Source of the DNA: Muricauda sp. MAR_2010_75
GTDB lineage: Bacteria; Bacteroidota; Bacteroidia; Flavobacteriales; Flavobacteriaceae
Direction of reading: 5' to 3'
Length of the DNA: 64,000 bases
NCBI RefSeq assembly: GCF_000745185.1
Contig: NZ_JQNJ01000001.1
Coordinates: forward strand, 3,082,501-3,146,500
How positions within the stretch are numbered: the first letter of the stretch is position 1; each line of letters begins with the position of its first letter. Below the pieces are notes generated by a model. It saw only the letters and a list, made by a program, of their open reading frames with translations. It was not told where the DNA came from and searched no databases. A program made the position numbers and the translations under genes. This document shows, piece by piece, positions 1 to 8,897 of the stretch.

Positions 1-960
1 TTCGTCCGGCATAATGGTTTCAGAGTTTCCCAGAATCTGGTTTACGGCCACATCGGCCATTTCGTAACCTGGGGCCACCAAGCCATATATCATGTGATTG
101 TAAAGTGCTACCTCTCCAATGGCATATATATCTTTTACAGAGGTTTCCATTTTGTTGTCCACTACAATTCCGCCGCGAGTTCCCATTTCCAATCCGCAGG
201 TTTTACCAAGTTCATCCCTTGGGCGGATTCCTGCGGAAATAATGAGCATATCCACATCCAATTGGTCGTCCTCGCCAAAATCCATCCCTTCAATGACCTT
301 ATCTCCCAGAATTTGGTTTGTGGCTTTGCCCAAGTGAACCTGTATACCCATGGATTCCAGTTTTAAGCGCAATACATTACTACTGCGCGTATCCAATTGT
401 CTCGGCATGAGTTTTGGGGCAAATTCCACTACGTGTGGTTCAAGTCCCATATCCAAAACGGCTTTTCCTGCTTCGAGCCCTAAGAGCCCACCTCCCAATA
501 TGGCAGCCTTGCCGTCTGGTTTGATGGCTTTTATCTGGGCCGCATAGGCCAGCATGCCTTCAAGGTCTTCAATGGTTCTGTAAACAAAAACCCCTTCCTT
601 TTCCACCCCTTTTATGGGAGGTACAAAAGGAACGGAACCCGTAGCCAGCACCAAATGGTCATATGAATAGGAACCACCGGATATGGTGTGTATTTCTTTG
701 GAGTCACTTTTAATGTCCGTAACCCTTTGATTTGTAATGAGCTCAATGTTATTTTCCTTATACCAAGAAGCGGGAGCCAATTCCAATGCCTTCGCATCTT
801 GATTTCCAAAAAACTCGCTTAGATGCACGCGGTCGTATGCAGGTCTGGGTTCTTCACCAAAGACAAGAAGCTTATATGAAGAATTTGCAGGATGAGCCCT
901 GAATTTCTCACAGAACTTGTACCCTACCATACCATTACCTATTACAATTACAGTTTTCAT
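1..960 (-). CDS. nirB: Nitrite reductase large subunit, N-terminal part (runs off window edge)
   Basis: The reading frame is open from an ATG at 960 down to base 1, giving 320 residues, so only the N-terminal FAD/NAD(P)H-binding half is in the window. It starts with a dinucleotide-binding stretch (VIVIGNGMVGYKF), has the NirB-like RPAYDRVHLSEFF segment near residue 40, an ATGS motif, a second nucleotide-binding site (ILGGGLLGLEAGKA) near residue 150 and a C-terminal IYAIGEVA motif. The siroheme and [4Fe-4S] part expected in NirB lies outside the window. The role is reduction of nitrite to ammonia with NAD(P)H in the cytoplasm. It is divergent from a siroheme-synthesis gene, which supplies the cofactor, and both share a promoter region with TACGTA sites. 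A different FAD-reductase is possible in principle, but the context makes NirB very likely. Confidence 0.9.
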   Translation of the reverse strand, partial: MKTVIVIGNGMVGYKFCEKFRAHPANSSYKLLVFGEEPRPAYDRVHLSEFFGNQDAKALELAPASWYKENNIELITNQRVTDIKSDSKEIHTISGGSYSYDHLVLATGSVPFVPPIKGVEKEGVFVYRTIEDLEGMLAYAAQIKAIKPDGKAAILGGGLLGLEAGKAVLDMGLEPHVVEFAPKLMPRQLDTRSSNVLRLKLESMGIQVHLGKATNQILGDKVIEGMDFGEDDQLDVDMLIISAGIRPRDELGKTCGLEMGTRGGIVVDNKMETSVKDIYAIGEVALYNHMIYGLVAPGYEMADVAVNQILGNSETIMPDE

Positions 961-1094
961 ACACAGGAAATTTAAAATACATTCCAAAACTAAGTATAAT
1001 TACGTAATTAAATACTGATTATTTAAAAATAATTACGTATTCTTGTTGTCAGATTCATAAAAATTTTTATTGAAAAACAATAAAACACGATAGG
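961..1094. promoter_or_regulatory. Divergent nirB/cobA control region with TACGTA sites
   Basis: The region has a perfect 14-bp palindrome centred on TACGTA at 997-1010 and a second TACGTA at 1034-1039, 33 bp (about three helical turns) away. On the minus strand, reading toward nirB, TACGTA at 1006-1001 is followed exactly 10 bp later by TACTTA at 996-991. The latter overlaps a Bacteroidetes -7-like element TAGTTTTG (992-985). Toward cobA, TATTCTTG at 1038-1045 is a one-mismatch -7 element. The same cores recur in front of narK, nrtA and nasA, so this is probably a nitrate-regulon operator. The binding protein is inferred only. Confidence 0.6.
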
Positions 1095-1856
1095 ATGGAA
1101 ACTAAAGTAAGTTTGGTAGGTGCTGGGCCAGGTAGTGCGGACCTTATAACTGTAAGGGGTTTGAGGGTGTTGAAGTCAGCAGATGTTGTTTTGTATGATG
1201 CCTTGACAAATAAAGACCTTCTTAACGAGGTAAATGACGGGGTGCCGAAAATATACGTAGGTAAAAGATGTTCAAAGCATAGTTATACCCAGGATGAAAT
1301 TAATCGGTTGATTGTGGAAAATGCATTTAGGTATGGCCATGCCGTTAGGTTAAAAGGAGGGGACCCTTTTGTATTTGGAAGAGCATCCGAGGAAATACAT
1401 TATGTTGAATCTTTTGGAATACCCATTGATGTGATTCCTGGGGTGAGCAGTGCTATTTCGGTACCCGCAAGCCAGGGCATTCCCGTAACCAAAAGAGGGG
1501 TGAGCCATAGTTTTTGGGTGGTAACAGCCACCAGAAAAGACGGTGGATTTTCAGAAGACCTAAGCTTGGCCTCACAATCTTCAGCAACGCTCATTATACT
1601 GATGGGCATACGTAAACTTGCTGAAATTGCTGGAGAAATACGGAAGTACCGAAACGGAATGACTCCAATAGCAGTGATTCAAAATGGAACTATGACCACC
1701 GAATCATGTAGTACTGGCACATTAAATAATGCAGAAACTATACTTGAATCAATAGATGCAACGCAACCCGGAATTATTGTGGTTGGAGATGTGGTTGCAG
1801 ACCATCCTTCCTTTTTTGAAGATGAGGTCATGAGAGTTTTGCACTCTTCCTATTAG
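1095..1856 (+). CDS. cobA: Uroporphyrinogen-III C-methyltransferase (siroheme branch)
   Basis: 253 residues, the normal length for a single-domain SUMT. It shows the family's N-terminal VGAGPGSADLITVRG loop, the YVGKRCSKHS segment, the RLKGGDPFVFGRASEE motif and the PGVSSAISVPASQGIPVTKRG segment. It methylates uroporphyrinogen III twice with SAM to give precorrin-2, the first step to siroheme. Siroheme is the cofactor of NirB, encoded divergently next door, so the job here is probably supplying siroheme for nitrite reduction. No dehydrogenase/chelatase domain (CysG type) is fused, so those steps must be encoded elsewhere. The start is an ATG about 50 bp after a -7-like element at 1038-1045. 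Confidence 0.92.
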   Translation: METKVSLVGAGPGSADLITVRGLRVLKSADVVLYDALTNKDLLNEVNDGVPKIYVGKRCSKHSYTQDEINRLIVENAFRYGHAVRLKGGDPFVFGRASEEIHYVESFGIPIDVIPGVSSAISVPASQGIPVTKRGVSHSFWVVTATRKDGGFSEDLSLASQSSATLIILMGIRKLAEIAGEIRKYRNGMTPIAVIQNGTMTTESCSTGTLNNAETILESIDATQPGIIVVGDVVADHPSFFEDEVMRVLHSSY

Positions 1857-1989
1857 TTATATACCCCACTCATTCATATTTCTATATTCTGAATATAAGT
1901 GGAGATTTATTTTCATTTTCATTGTTTTTTCAGCCAAGATTGGAAACTTCTCAAAAATTAGCTTTTATCTAAATTTTGACTATTAAAAA

Positions 1990-2029
1990 TACGTATAAAT
2001 ACTTAGTAATACTTATTTTTACGTCAAAG
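1990..2029 (+). promoter_or_regulatory. Four TAC(G/T)T(A/C) repeats at exact 10-bp spacing upstream of narK
   Basis: TACGTA starts at 1990, TACTTA at 2000, TACTTA at 2010 and TACGTC at 2020, exactly one helical turn apart, just before the narK ATG at 2043. TATTTTTA at 2014-2021 is a one-mismatch Bacteroidetes -7 element inside the array. Phased direct repeats suggest cooperative binding of a regulator on one face of the DNA. TACTTAT also fits the TACYNMT heptamer of NarL/NarP proteins, and a NarL-type regulator is encoded at 10287. Confidence 0.55.
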
Positions 2030-2042
2030 AAAGCTAAGTATC

Positions 2043-3461
2043 ATGTCAATTACTTCACAAAAAGCCACTGCTTTAAACTTATTGAACTTTAAAAGTATTC
2101 CAACAAGAACCTTTTGGATTACCTCAATTGCATTCTTTACCTGCTTCTTTGCATGGTTCGGGATTGTTCCGTTTATGCCGGATGTAGTAAAGGATTTGGG
2201 GTTGACACCTAACCAAAAATGGAATTCGGTCATTTTAGCGGTAACGGGTACCGTTTTTGCCAGGCTTCTTATAGGGAAACTATGTGATAAATATGGTCCA
2301 AGATTGTGCTATACTTTTTTGTTGACCATCGGGGCGCTGCCGGTTATTCTAATTGGATTTGTGCAAACTCCCCTGCAATTTTTGGTATGTCGCCTTTTTA
2401 TTGGATTTATTGGGGCTTCCTTTGTGATCACCCAATTTCATACCTCAATTATGTTCGCCCCAAATATCGTGGGTACGGCCAATGCTACTTCAGCGGGCTG
2501 GGGAAACCTTGGTGGTGGTGCCAACCGCTTGGGAATGCCTTTGATTGCAGCGGCAGTGGTGAGCTTTGGTGTGGCCGATGAAATAGCTTGGCGTTATTCC
2601 ATGATCATAGCAGGTATTATTTGTTTTGGAATGGGGCTAGTTTACTATTTCTTCACTCAAGATACACCAGAAGGAAACTTTTCCGAATTAAAGGAAAAGG
2701 GAGAGTTGAACATAAAAAAGAAAGATGAAATCCCATTTTTAAAAACCCTTACCGATTACAGGGTATGGATTTTGTTCATAGTCTACGCGGCTTCATTTGG
2801 TATGGAACTTACTGTTTATGGAACCATGGATGATTATCTTCAAAACACATTTCACTTAAATAGAACAACCGCTGGTAACTTGGTTCTGTCATTTGCCTTG
2901 ATGAACATTTTTGCCAGAACCTTGGGCGGTTTTTTTGGTGATCGTTTTGGAAAACTTAAAGGACTGAGAGGCCGTGTACTTTTTTTGGCCCTAATTTTAG
3001 GTCTGGAAGGTATTATGCTGTCCATTTTTTCCACAACCACCAGTATAGTATTGGGAATAGTATTTTTGGTTGCCTTCAGTTTAACCGTGCAAATGGCGGA
3101 AGGAGCTACTTTTTCAGTAGTTCCGTTTATCAATAAAAAGGCTATCGGATCTATATCGGGCATTGTGGGGGCCGGAGGCAATGTTGGGGCTTTCCTGGCC
3201 GCCCTATTGTTAAAATCAAAATCAGCCATGGCTGAAACAGCTGCCATAAAAACCTCTGCTTCTTTAGGAGAGGAAGCTGTGAAAATGGCCCAAGCTACAG
3301 CGGCTTCCTCAGCTGTTTCCAGTGGATACTTTATTATAGGAGTATTTGTTGTGGCGACAGCGTTTTTGTCATTGGCCATTAAATTCTCAACGGCAGATGA
3401 AAAAGAAGGAAAAATTCAAAAAGCTGGTCAACCCAAACCTGTTTATGTTGAGTCAAAATAA
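2043..3461 (+). CDS. narK: NarK-type nitrate/nitrite transporter (MFS)
   Basis: 472 residues with about twelve hydrophobic segments. It has the nitrate/nitrite porter glycine-rich segment (AGWGNLGGGANRLGMPLI) near residue 155 and its second-half counterpart (FARTLGGFFGDRFGKLKG) near residue 295. An MFS loop-2-like motif (GKLCDKYGPR) is near residue 80. It moves nitrate and/or nitrite across the inner membrane. An unusual alanine/lysine-rich stretch of about 45 residues (around 395-440) lies between the last two membrane segments. It is 14 bp upstream of the Crp/Fnr gene and probably cotranscribed with it. The window also encodes an ABC nitrate importer, so this porter may serve low-affinity uptake or nitrite efflux. 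The direction of transport cannot be read from the sequence. Confidence 0.92.
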   Translation: MSITSQKATALNLLNFKSIPTRTFWITSIAFFTCFFAWFGIVPFMPDVVKDLGLTPNQKWNSVILAVTGTVFARLLIGKLCDKYGPRLCYTFLLTIGALPVILIGFVQTPLQFLVCRLFIGFIGASFVITQFHTSIMFAPNIVGTANATSAGWGNLGGGANRLGMPLIAAAVVSFGVADEIAWRYSMIIAGIICFGMGLVYYFFTQDTPEGNFSELKEKGELNIKKKDEIPFLKTLTDYRVWILFIVYAASFGMELTVYGTMDDYLQNTFHLNRTTAGNLVLSFALMNIFARTLGGFFGDRFGKLKGLRGRVLFLALILGLEGIMLSIFSTTTSIVLGIVFLVAFSLTVQMAEGATFSVVPFINKKAIGSISGIVGAGGNVGAFLAALLLKSKSAMAETAAIKTSASLGEEAVKMAQATAASSAVSSGYFIIGVFVVATAFLSLAIKFSTADEKEGKIQKAGQPKPVYVESK

Positions 3462-3475
3462 ATAAACCACAACAA

Positions 3476-4240
3476 ATGCAATTGTACCGAACATACGAGC
3501 ATCAAATTAAAGAAAGACGTAGAAACCCAGTAGTTTCAGATACCTCGTGCGTTCGCTGCAACAATGAAAATTGCTTGCTGAAAAAAAACATCGATTCTCC
3601 CGTTGTTGCCAAGTTTACTGAACGGAAAAATGATATCCGATGTAAAAAAGGGCAGCAGTTTATTATTGAAGGGGCCCCGGTAAACGGACTTTTCTTTATC
3701 CTAAAGGGTAAGGTGAAGGTTTTTAGAACCGGTATAAATGGAAGGGAGCAAATTGTTCGCTTTGCAAAAGCAGGTGAAATCATTGGCCATCGTGGGTTCG
3801 GTACTGAAGAGTTCTATCCCATTGGGGCAATCGCCTTGGAAGAATCAACCCTATGTTATTTCTCAAAGGACTTGCTTCAAGAAGTACTGAAAAGCGATGC
3901 ATCATTTGCATACGATTTAATGCTCTTCTATGCCAACGAACTGAACAAGAGTGAGGCAAAAGTAAAATCTCTTTCCCAAATGACAGTTAGGGAGCGAATC
4001 ATTGATACTCTTTTGTACATCAACCGAAAATTTGGCCAATCCAATGGTTTTCTTGATTTGCCCTTGAGTCGAAGGGATTATGCCGATTATGCCGGAACGA
4101 CTGAGGAGCAGGTTATTAGAATTTTTTCTGCACTCAAAAGGGAGAACCTCATCAACGCAAAAGGCAAGCGAATAGGTATTGTTGATGTAGATTACTTAAA
4201 AAGGGAAATCCTGGAGCACAATTTCTACCTGGCCGGATAG
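3476..4240 (+). CDS. Crp/Fnr-family regulator with FNR-like cysteines
   Basis: 254 residues. The cyclic-nucleotide-binding-like beta-barrel spans about residues 48-130 (GQQFIIEGAPVNGLFFILKGKVKVF), followed by a dimerisation helix and a C-terminal Crp-type winged helix (LSRRDYADYAGTTEEQVIRIFSALKREN). N-terminal cysteines C25, C28 and C33 form C-x2-C-x4-C, and a further cysteine sits at C127. This resembles E. coli FNR, which binds a [4Fe-4S] cluster through C20, C23, C29 and C122, so oxygen or NO sensing is possible. The gene sits 14 bp behind narK in the nitrate cluster, so a role in nitrogen-oxide or redox control is likely. Cluster binding is inferred from cysteine spacing only. C56 is an additional cysteine of unknown role. 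Confidence 0.85.
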   Translation: MQLYRTYEHQIKERRRNPVVSDTSCVRCNNENCLLKKNIDSPVVAKFTERKNDIRCKKGQQFIIEGAPVNGLFFILKGKVKVFRTGINGREQIVRFAKAGEIIGHRGFGTEEFYPIGAIALEESTLCYFSKDLLQEVLKSDASFAYDLMLFYANELNKSEAKVKSLSQMTVRERIIDTLLYINRKFGQSNGFLDLPLSRRDYADYAGTTEEQVIRIFSALKRENLINAKGKRIGIVDVDYLKREILEHNFYLAG

Positions 4241-4639
4241 CATATCGAATTATCCCATTTTCACAGCAATTTTTATCCAACAACTACATTATCAATTTGG
4301 ATATTCCGAGCCTTTCTGGACGGTTCAGACCATAATCATTCTACACCCCACTATTCTTAGTAAGCTCAAATGATGGTGCTCTTAACTAAATGGGGGTGAT
4401 GTTAGAAGAGCTTCTCAGTACTACGTACCCCTGATTCAGCTTACTGCAATAATATATATGTAACTACAAACCAGATAGTTAAAGTAACAATATGTTTTTT
4501 GACAGGTTTTGACATGGCTTTAAACATGACGGCTCATGTATTAAAAAGATGTGTGGCCATGTTCTTTCTCATAAAATGGTTCCATAATTCAGCATACATT
4601 TGTTAAAAATAAGTACTAATACGTAGAAAACTTACTATT
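4241..4639. other. 399-bp intergenic region upstream of nrtA
   Basis: No convincing gene was found. The region holds a TACGTA at 4422-4427, a direct repeat TTTTGACA at 4497-4504 and 4507-4514 (10-bp period), a -7-like TACATTTG at 4595-4602, and TACTAA/TACGTA at 4614-4625 close to the nrtA ATG. It looks like an extended control region for the nitrate import operon. Confidence 0.4.
4595..4625 (+). promoter_or_regulatory. Putative nrtA promoter and TACGTA site
   Basis: TACATTTG at 4595-4602 is a perfect match to the Bacteroidetes -7 consensus TAnnTTTG. TACTAA (4614) and TACGTA (4620-4625) follow, 15 bp before the ATG at 4640. On the minus strand TACTTATTTTTA (4615-4604) repeats the motif seen before narK. 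If the -7 element is right, the TACGTA sits around or after the transcription start, so here the site could repress, or the promoter call could be wrong. Confidence 0.4.
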
Positions 4640-6025
4640 ATGAAAAACATCACTTTAAAATCAATCGCATGTTTACTCTCTGCATTTCTTATGGCATGTG
4701 GAGGAAAAACCGAGAAGAAAGCATCAGAAACCGCTCAGGCCAGCATACCTGAAACTACCCTGGAAATCGAGAAGCCCCAGTTGACTTTCGGCTTTATCAA
4801 ACTTACCGATATGGCCCCTCTGGCCATTGCTAAGGAAAAAGGCTTTTTTGAAGACGAAGGACTTTTTGTGTCAGTTGAAGCACAATCCAATTGGAAAAAT
4901 GTATTGGACCGTGTCATAGATGGACAATTGGACGGTTCACACATGCTGGCTGGGCAACCTATTGCTGCCGGAGCTGGATTTGGCCGACAGGCACAATTGG
5001 TCACCCCATTCTCAATGGATTTAAATGGGAATGGAATCACCGTGTCTAATGATGTATGGTCCAAAATGAAACCAAATGTTCCGAAAGATGAGGAAGGCAA
5101 ACCTGTTCATCCGATAAAAGCAGATGCCCTAAAACCTGTCATCTCTTCCTATAAAAATAGCGGAAAACCTTTTAAAATGGGGATGGTGTTCCCAGTGTCC
5201 ACCCACAACTACGAAATTAGATACTGGTTGGCCGCAGCCGGAATCCATCCAGGGATGTACACAGCCGATAATGTTCAGGGACAAATTGATGCCGAAGTTT
5301 TGCTATCGGTCACACCTCCGCCACAAATGCCAGCCACTTTGGAGGCCGGGACCATTTATGGCTATTGTGTTGGAGAACCTTGGAACCAACAGGCTGTATT
5401 CAAAGGAATAGGAGTTCCCGTAACCACCAATTACGACATCTGGAAAAACAATCCTGAAAAGGTCTTTGTGATGACCAAAAAGTTTGTTGAGGAAAACCCC
5501 AACACAGCCGTTGCTGTGACCAAGGCACTAATTCGTGCTGGAAAATGGTTGGATGAGCCAGGCAATAGGGCAGAGGCCGTTAAAATTTTGTCCATGCCCC
5601 AATATGTGGGTGCAGACGAGGTTGTTTTGGCCAACTCCATGACCGGAACCTTTGAATTTGAAAAAGGTGACAAACGGTCTATGCCCGACTTTAATGTGTT
5701 CTATAAGTACAATGCCACCTATCCTTTTTATTCTGATGGTATTTGGTTCTTGACCCAAATGAGAAGATGGGGACAAATTCCCGAACCAAAACCGGCAACG
5801 TGGTATGAAGAAACCATTAAGGACATCTACCGCCCTGATATCTGGAAAAAAGCGGCCAAGCTTTTGGTAGCTGAAGGACATATTCCCGCTGCGGATATTC
5901 CTGAAACTGATGGTTATAAACCAACTACCACAGATTTTATCGATGGAAACGCATACGACGCCAAAGATCCCATCGGCTATATCAACAGCTTTGAAATTGG
6001 GAACAAAGACAATTCTGCACTTTAA
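4640..6025 (+). CDS. nrtA: ABC nitrate-binding lipoprotein (NrtA-like)
   Basis: 461 residues with a lipoprotein signal peptide (lipobox FLMAC, lipidated cysteine at residue 20) and a charged linker, so it is anchored outside the inner membrane. The mature part is an NrtA/CmpA/SsuA-type solute-binding protein: [21 protein letters not shown] near residue 50, [18 protein letters not shown] and a C-terminal [18 protein letters not shown] segment. It captures nitrate and delivers it to the permease encoded 15 bp downstream. The order binding protein, permease, ATPase, ATPase matches the cyanobacterial nrtABCD operon. Bicarbonate-binding CmpA is the closest alternative, but all neighbours concern nitrate. 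Confidence 0.9.
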   Translation: MKNITLKSIACLLSAFLMACGGKTEKKASETAQASIPETTLEIEKPQLTFGFIKLTDMAPLAIAKEKGFFEDEGLFVSVEAQSNWKNVLDRVIDGQLDGSHMLAGQPIAAGAGFGRQAQLVTPFSMDLNGNGITVSNDVWSKMKPNVPKDEEGKPVHPIKADALKPVISSYKNSGKPFKMGMVFPVSTHNYEIRYWLAAAGIHPGMYTADNVQGQIDAEVLLSVTPPPQMPATLEAGTIYGYCVGEPWNQQAVFKGIGVPVTTNYDIWKNNPEKVFVMTKKFVEENPNTAVAVTKALIRAGKWLDEPGNRAEAVKILSMPQYVGADEVVLANSMTGTFEFEKGDKRSMPDFNVFYKYNATYPFYSDGIWFLTQMRRWGQIPEPKPATWYEETIKDIYRPDIWKKAAKLLVAEGHIPAADIPETDGYKPTTTDFIDGNAYDAKDPIGYINSFEIGNKDNSAL

Positions 6026-6040
6026 AAAACAGTAAAAATC

Positions 6041-7147
6041 ATGAAGCAAAGCATAACTGCAACTAAAGTGAATGACATCAAATGGATGGGAGTGGCAAAA
6101 TCACTCCTGTCCAAAGTAAAGGTCAAGACCCCAAAACTGGAATTCAAGACAGTATTTAAAAAGTTCATTATCCCTATAATTTCCATTCTACTTTTTATTG
6201 GATTATGGCACATGGGCGCCAAGGCACTGTATAACATTGAGGCGGATTATAAAATCCAGAAAGCCTTGACTGATCAAGGTCAGGCCGCAGCCGATCAAAT
6301 GGAGGCTTGCATTCTGTCTGGCGATATTAGTTGCCAGCCCAATACGCTGCCATCTCCCGGTCAAGTGTGGGATTCTTTCAATACGTTGATTGCGGACCAT
6401 AAGAAAATCAGCGCCGATAAGTTGGCGTTCAAGGCAAAAACGGCGACCATTAACAAAAAGCGTGAGGCTGAAGGCAAAGACCCGATTACCTATACTGGAA
6501 GACCTTCCTTTGTGGACCAAATTTTCACCAGTTTGGAGACGGTATTTGCCGGGTTTCTGTTGGCCTTGGTCATTGCGGTTCCCATTGGTATCATCATTGG
6601 TCTGAGTGAAACATTACGGAATTCATTCAATTGGTTGATTCAGGTCTTTAAGCCGGTGTCTCCGGTGGTTTGGTTGTTGTTGGTCTTTATGATCGTAAAG
6701 ACCATGACCAAGGATTCCAACCAAGACAGTGCCTTTATCATTTCGTTCATCAGTGTAGGGCTTTGCTCCATGTGGGCAACCTTGGTAAATACGGCCATGG
6801 GGGTTTCTTCCGTGGACAAGGACTATCTCAATGTTGCCAAGGTGTTAAAGCTTGGACCATTTCAAAAGGTCTTTAAAGTGATTTTGCCATCATCCCTCCC
6901 CCTGATTTTTACGGGACTTCGGATTACACTTTCCGTGGCATGGATGGTATTAATCGCCATTGAACTCTTGGCACAAAGTCCTGGTTTGGGCTCCTTTGTA
7001 TGGGAAGAATTTCAAAACGGGGCCAATGATTCAAACTCAAAGATTATCGTGGCCATGTTCATTATAGGAATCATAGGATTCTTATTGGATAGAATCATGT
7101 TGGTGATTCAGAACATGGTATCATTCAATAAAAATGCAACCGCTTAA
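6041..7147 (+). CDS. nrtB: ABC nitrate importer permease (NrtB-like)
   Basis: 368 residues with about six membrane segments and the BPD_transp_1 fold. The EAA-type cytoplasmic loop is visible near residue 265 ([34 protein letters not shown]). It forms the inner-membrane pore for nitrate with the two ATPases that follow. It is longer than typical NrtB (about 270-300 residues). The extra length lies between membrane segments 1 and 2 (about residues 65-165), a hydrophilic region with two cysteines eight residues apart (CILSGDISC), on both sides of an LPSPGQVW segment that corresponds to the usual LPxP motif. The downstream ATPase ATG follows within 11 bp. Confidence 0.9.
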   Translation: MKQSITATKVNDIKWMGVAKSLLSKVKVKTPKLEFKTVFKKFIIPIISILLFIGLWHMGAKALYNIEADYKIQKALTDQGQAAADQMEACILSGDISCQPNTLPSPGQVWDSFNTLIADHKKISADKLAFKAKTATINKKREAEGKDPITYTGRPSFVDQIFTSLETVFAGFLLALVIAVPIGIIIGLSETLRNSFNWLIQVFKPVSPVVWLLLVFMIVKTMTKDSNQDSAFIISFISVGLCSMWATLVNTAMGVSSVDKDYLNVAKVLKLGPFQKVFKVILPSSLPLIFTGLRITLSVAWMVLIAIELLAQSPGLGSFVWEEFQNGANDSNSKIIVAMFIIGIIGFLLDRIMLVIQNMVSFNKNATA

Positions 7148-7157
7148 CATAGACATC

Positions 7158-7997
7158 ATGGCATATTTAGAATTGAACAACGTTTGTAAGACCTATGGCG
7201 AAGGCAGCAACAGTACCGAGGTGTTGAGCAATATCAACCTTAAAATTGAAGAAGGTGAGTTTGTAGCCATTGTCGGTTTCACCGGAAGCGGAAAAACAAC
7301 CTTGGTGAACCTCATAAATGGACTGTTGCAACCCACCAGTGGCGAAGTACTTTTTAAAGGAAACCCCGTTGTGGATACCAGCCATGAGAGAGGAGTCATC
7401 TTTCAGAATTACTCCCTGCTCCCTTGGTTGAGCGTATGGCAAAATGTGGCCATGGCGGTAAAGGAAGCCTTTCCAAAAAAGAATAAAAAAGCCATAAAAA
7501 AGCGTGTGGCGGAATATATAGAAATGGTCAACCTTACACCCGCCAGTAACAAAAGGCCGAAGGAACTGTCAGGTGGAATGCGACAGCGTGTTGCCGTGGC
7601 AAGAGCTCTGGCCATGAATCCGGAAATGATCATTATGGACGAACCTTTGGGAGCTCTTGATGCCCTCACGCGGGGAAACCTTCAAGACGAAATACTAAAC
7701 ATTTGGAGTAAAGATAAACGTACGGCATTGCTTATCACCAACGATGTGGATGAGGGTATCTATATGGCGGACAGAATCATACCGTTACGACCAGGCCCCA
7801 AGGCCACTTTAGGGCCTGAGTTCAAAATAGATATTGAACGCCCAAGGGACAAAACAGCATTGAACGATGACCCGGAGTACAAAAAGACCAGAAATGCCAT
7901 CATTGAGTACCTGATGGGTATTGGTGAAGAGCGCAGGGCGGTATCGCAAAAAACGTACGAGCTGCCCGATTTGAGCCCCAAAAGCTTTGTGGCATAG
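7158..7997 (+). CDS. nrtC: ABC nitrate importer ATPase 1 (NrtC/D-like)
   Basis: 279 residues from the ATG at 7158. An upstream ATG at 7134 would overlap the permease end and adds only eight residues. Walker A is GFTGSGKTT (near residue 40), the signature is [15 protein letters not shown], and Walker B is [12 protein letters not shown]. The H-loop reads LITNDVDEG, with asparagine where most ABC ATPases have histidine. Cyanobacterial NrtC carries a C-terminal NrtA-like domain, which is absent here; only about 45 residues follow the ATPase core. It probably pairs with the next ATPase as a heterodimer that powers NrtB. The gene symbol is by position and family, since NrtC and NrtD cannot be told apart without the extra domain. 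Confidence 0.85.
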   Translation: MAYLELNNVCKTYGEGSNSTEVLSNINLKIEEGEFVAIVGFTGSGKTTLVNLINGLLQPTSGEVLFKGNPVVDTSHERGVIFQNYSLLPWLSVWQNVAMAVKEAFPKKNKKAIKKRVAEYIEMVNLTPASNKRPKELSGGMRQRVAVARALAMNPEMIIMDEPLGALDALTRGNLQDEILNIWSKDKRTALLITNDVDEGIYMADRIIPLRPGPKATLGPEFKIDIERPRDKTALNDDPEYKKTRNAIIEYLMGIGEERRAVSQKTYELPDLSPKSFVA

Positions 7998-8020
7998 TAT
8001 AATTTAAAAGAATAGCCATT

Positions 8021-8854
8021 ATGGAAATACAACTAGAAAACAAGACCGGTGCTATATCCCATGAGAATGGAATCATTTATCCATCGGACAGGATTATGTT
8101 GGATTTGAGAGACCTTAAAAAGGTCTATCCCACTCCAAAGGGCGATTATGTGGTCCTTGAACATTTGAACCTACAGATTCTAAAGGAAGAATTTGTCACC
8201 ATCATCGGACATTCAGGCTGTGGCAAGACCACAATGCTCTCCATGATCGCGGGTCTCAACTCCATCTCAGGAGGGAACATTGCAATATTGGGCAACGCCA
8301 TAAAAGGACCAGGACCCGATCGCGGGGTCATATTTCAATCTCCAAGTTTAATGCCTTGGATGACGGCCTTGCAAAATGTGTTGTTGGGGGTGAACCGTGT
8401 GTTTCCACATGCCAGTAAATCCCAACAAAAGGACATCGCCAAATATTACCTGCATAAAGTGGGCCTTGACGGGGCATTCAACAAAAAAGCCAACGAGCTG
8501 TCCCAAGGCATGCAACAACGCGTGGGTATAGCAAGGGCCTTTGCCATCAAGCCCAAGGTCTTGCTCTTGGATGAACCCTTTGGGATGTTGGATTCCCTAA
8601 CACGGGGTGAATTACAGGACATTCTAATAGAAATCTGGAACAAAGAAAAAATCACAGCGGTTATGATCACGCACGATGTGGATGAGGCCATTTTCTTGGC
8701 AGATCGTGTAGTGATGATGACCAGTGGTCCCCGTGCCAAAATTGGTGATGTTCTAGATATAGATTTTGAACGTCCCAGAACAAGAAAGGCAGTGTTGGAG
8801 CACAGCCATTACTACAAGTATCGCAAACACCTTATCGACTTTTTGGAACATTGA
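8021..8854 (+). CDS. nrtD: ABC nitrate importer ATPase 2 (NrtD-like)
   Basis: 277 residues. Walker A is GHSGCGKTT, the signature is [15 protein letters not shown], Walker B is [12 protein letters not shown] and the H-loop MITHDVDEA has its histidine, unlike the partner ATPase upstream. It matches NrtD in length and has no fused binding domain. It begins 23 bp after the first ATPase and completes the importer. A 25-residue N-terminal extension precedes the first beta strand ([10 protein letters not shown]), and an internal ATG at 8096 (IMLDLRD) is a possible alternative start. Confidence 0.88.
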   Translation: MEIQLENKTGAISHENGIIYPSDRIMLDLRDLKKVYPTPKGDYVVLEHLNLQILKEEFVTIIGHSGCGKTTMLSMIAGLNSISGGNIAILGNAIKGPGPDRGVIFQSPSLMPWMTALQNVLLGVNRVFPHASKSQQKDIAKYYLHKVGLDGAFNKKANELSQGMQQRVGIARAFAIKPKVLLLDEPFGMLDSLTRGELQDILIEIWNKEKITAVMITHDVDEAIFLADRVVMMTSGPRAKIGDVLDIDFERPRTRKAVLEHSHYYKYRKHLIDFLEH

Positions 8855-8897
8855 CGAACAACTAATAAGAATTTAAACCAATAAACTCAAAACAATC

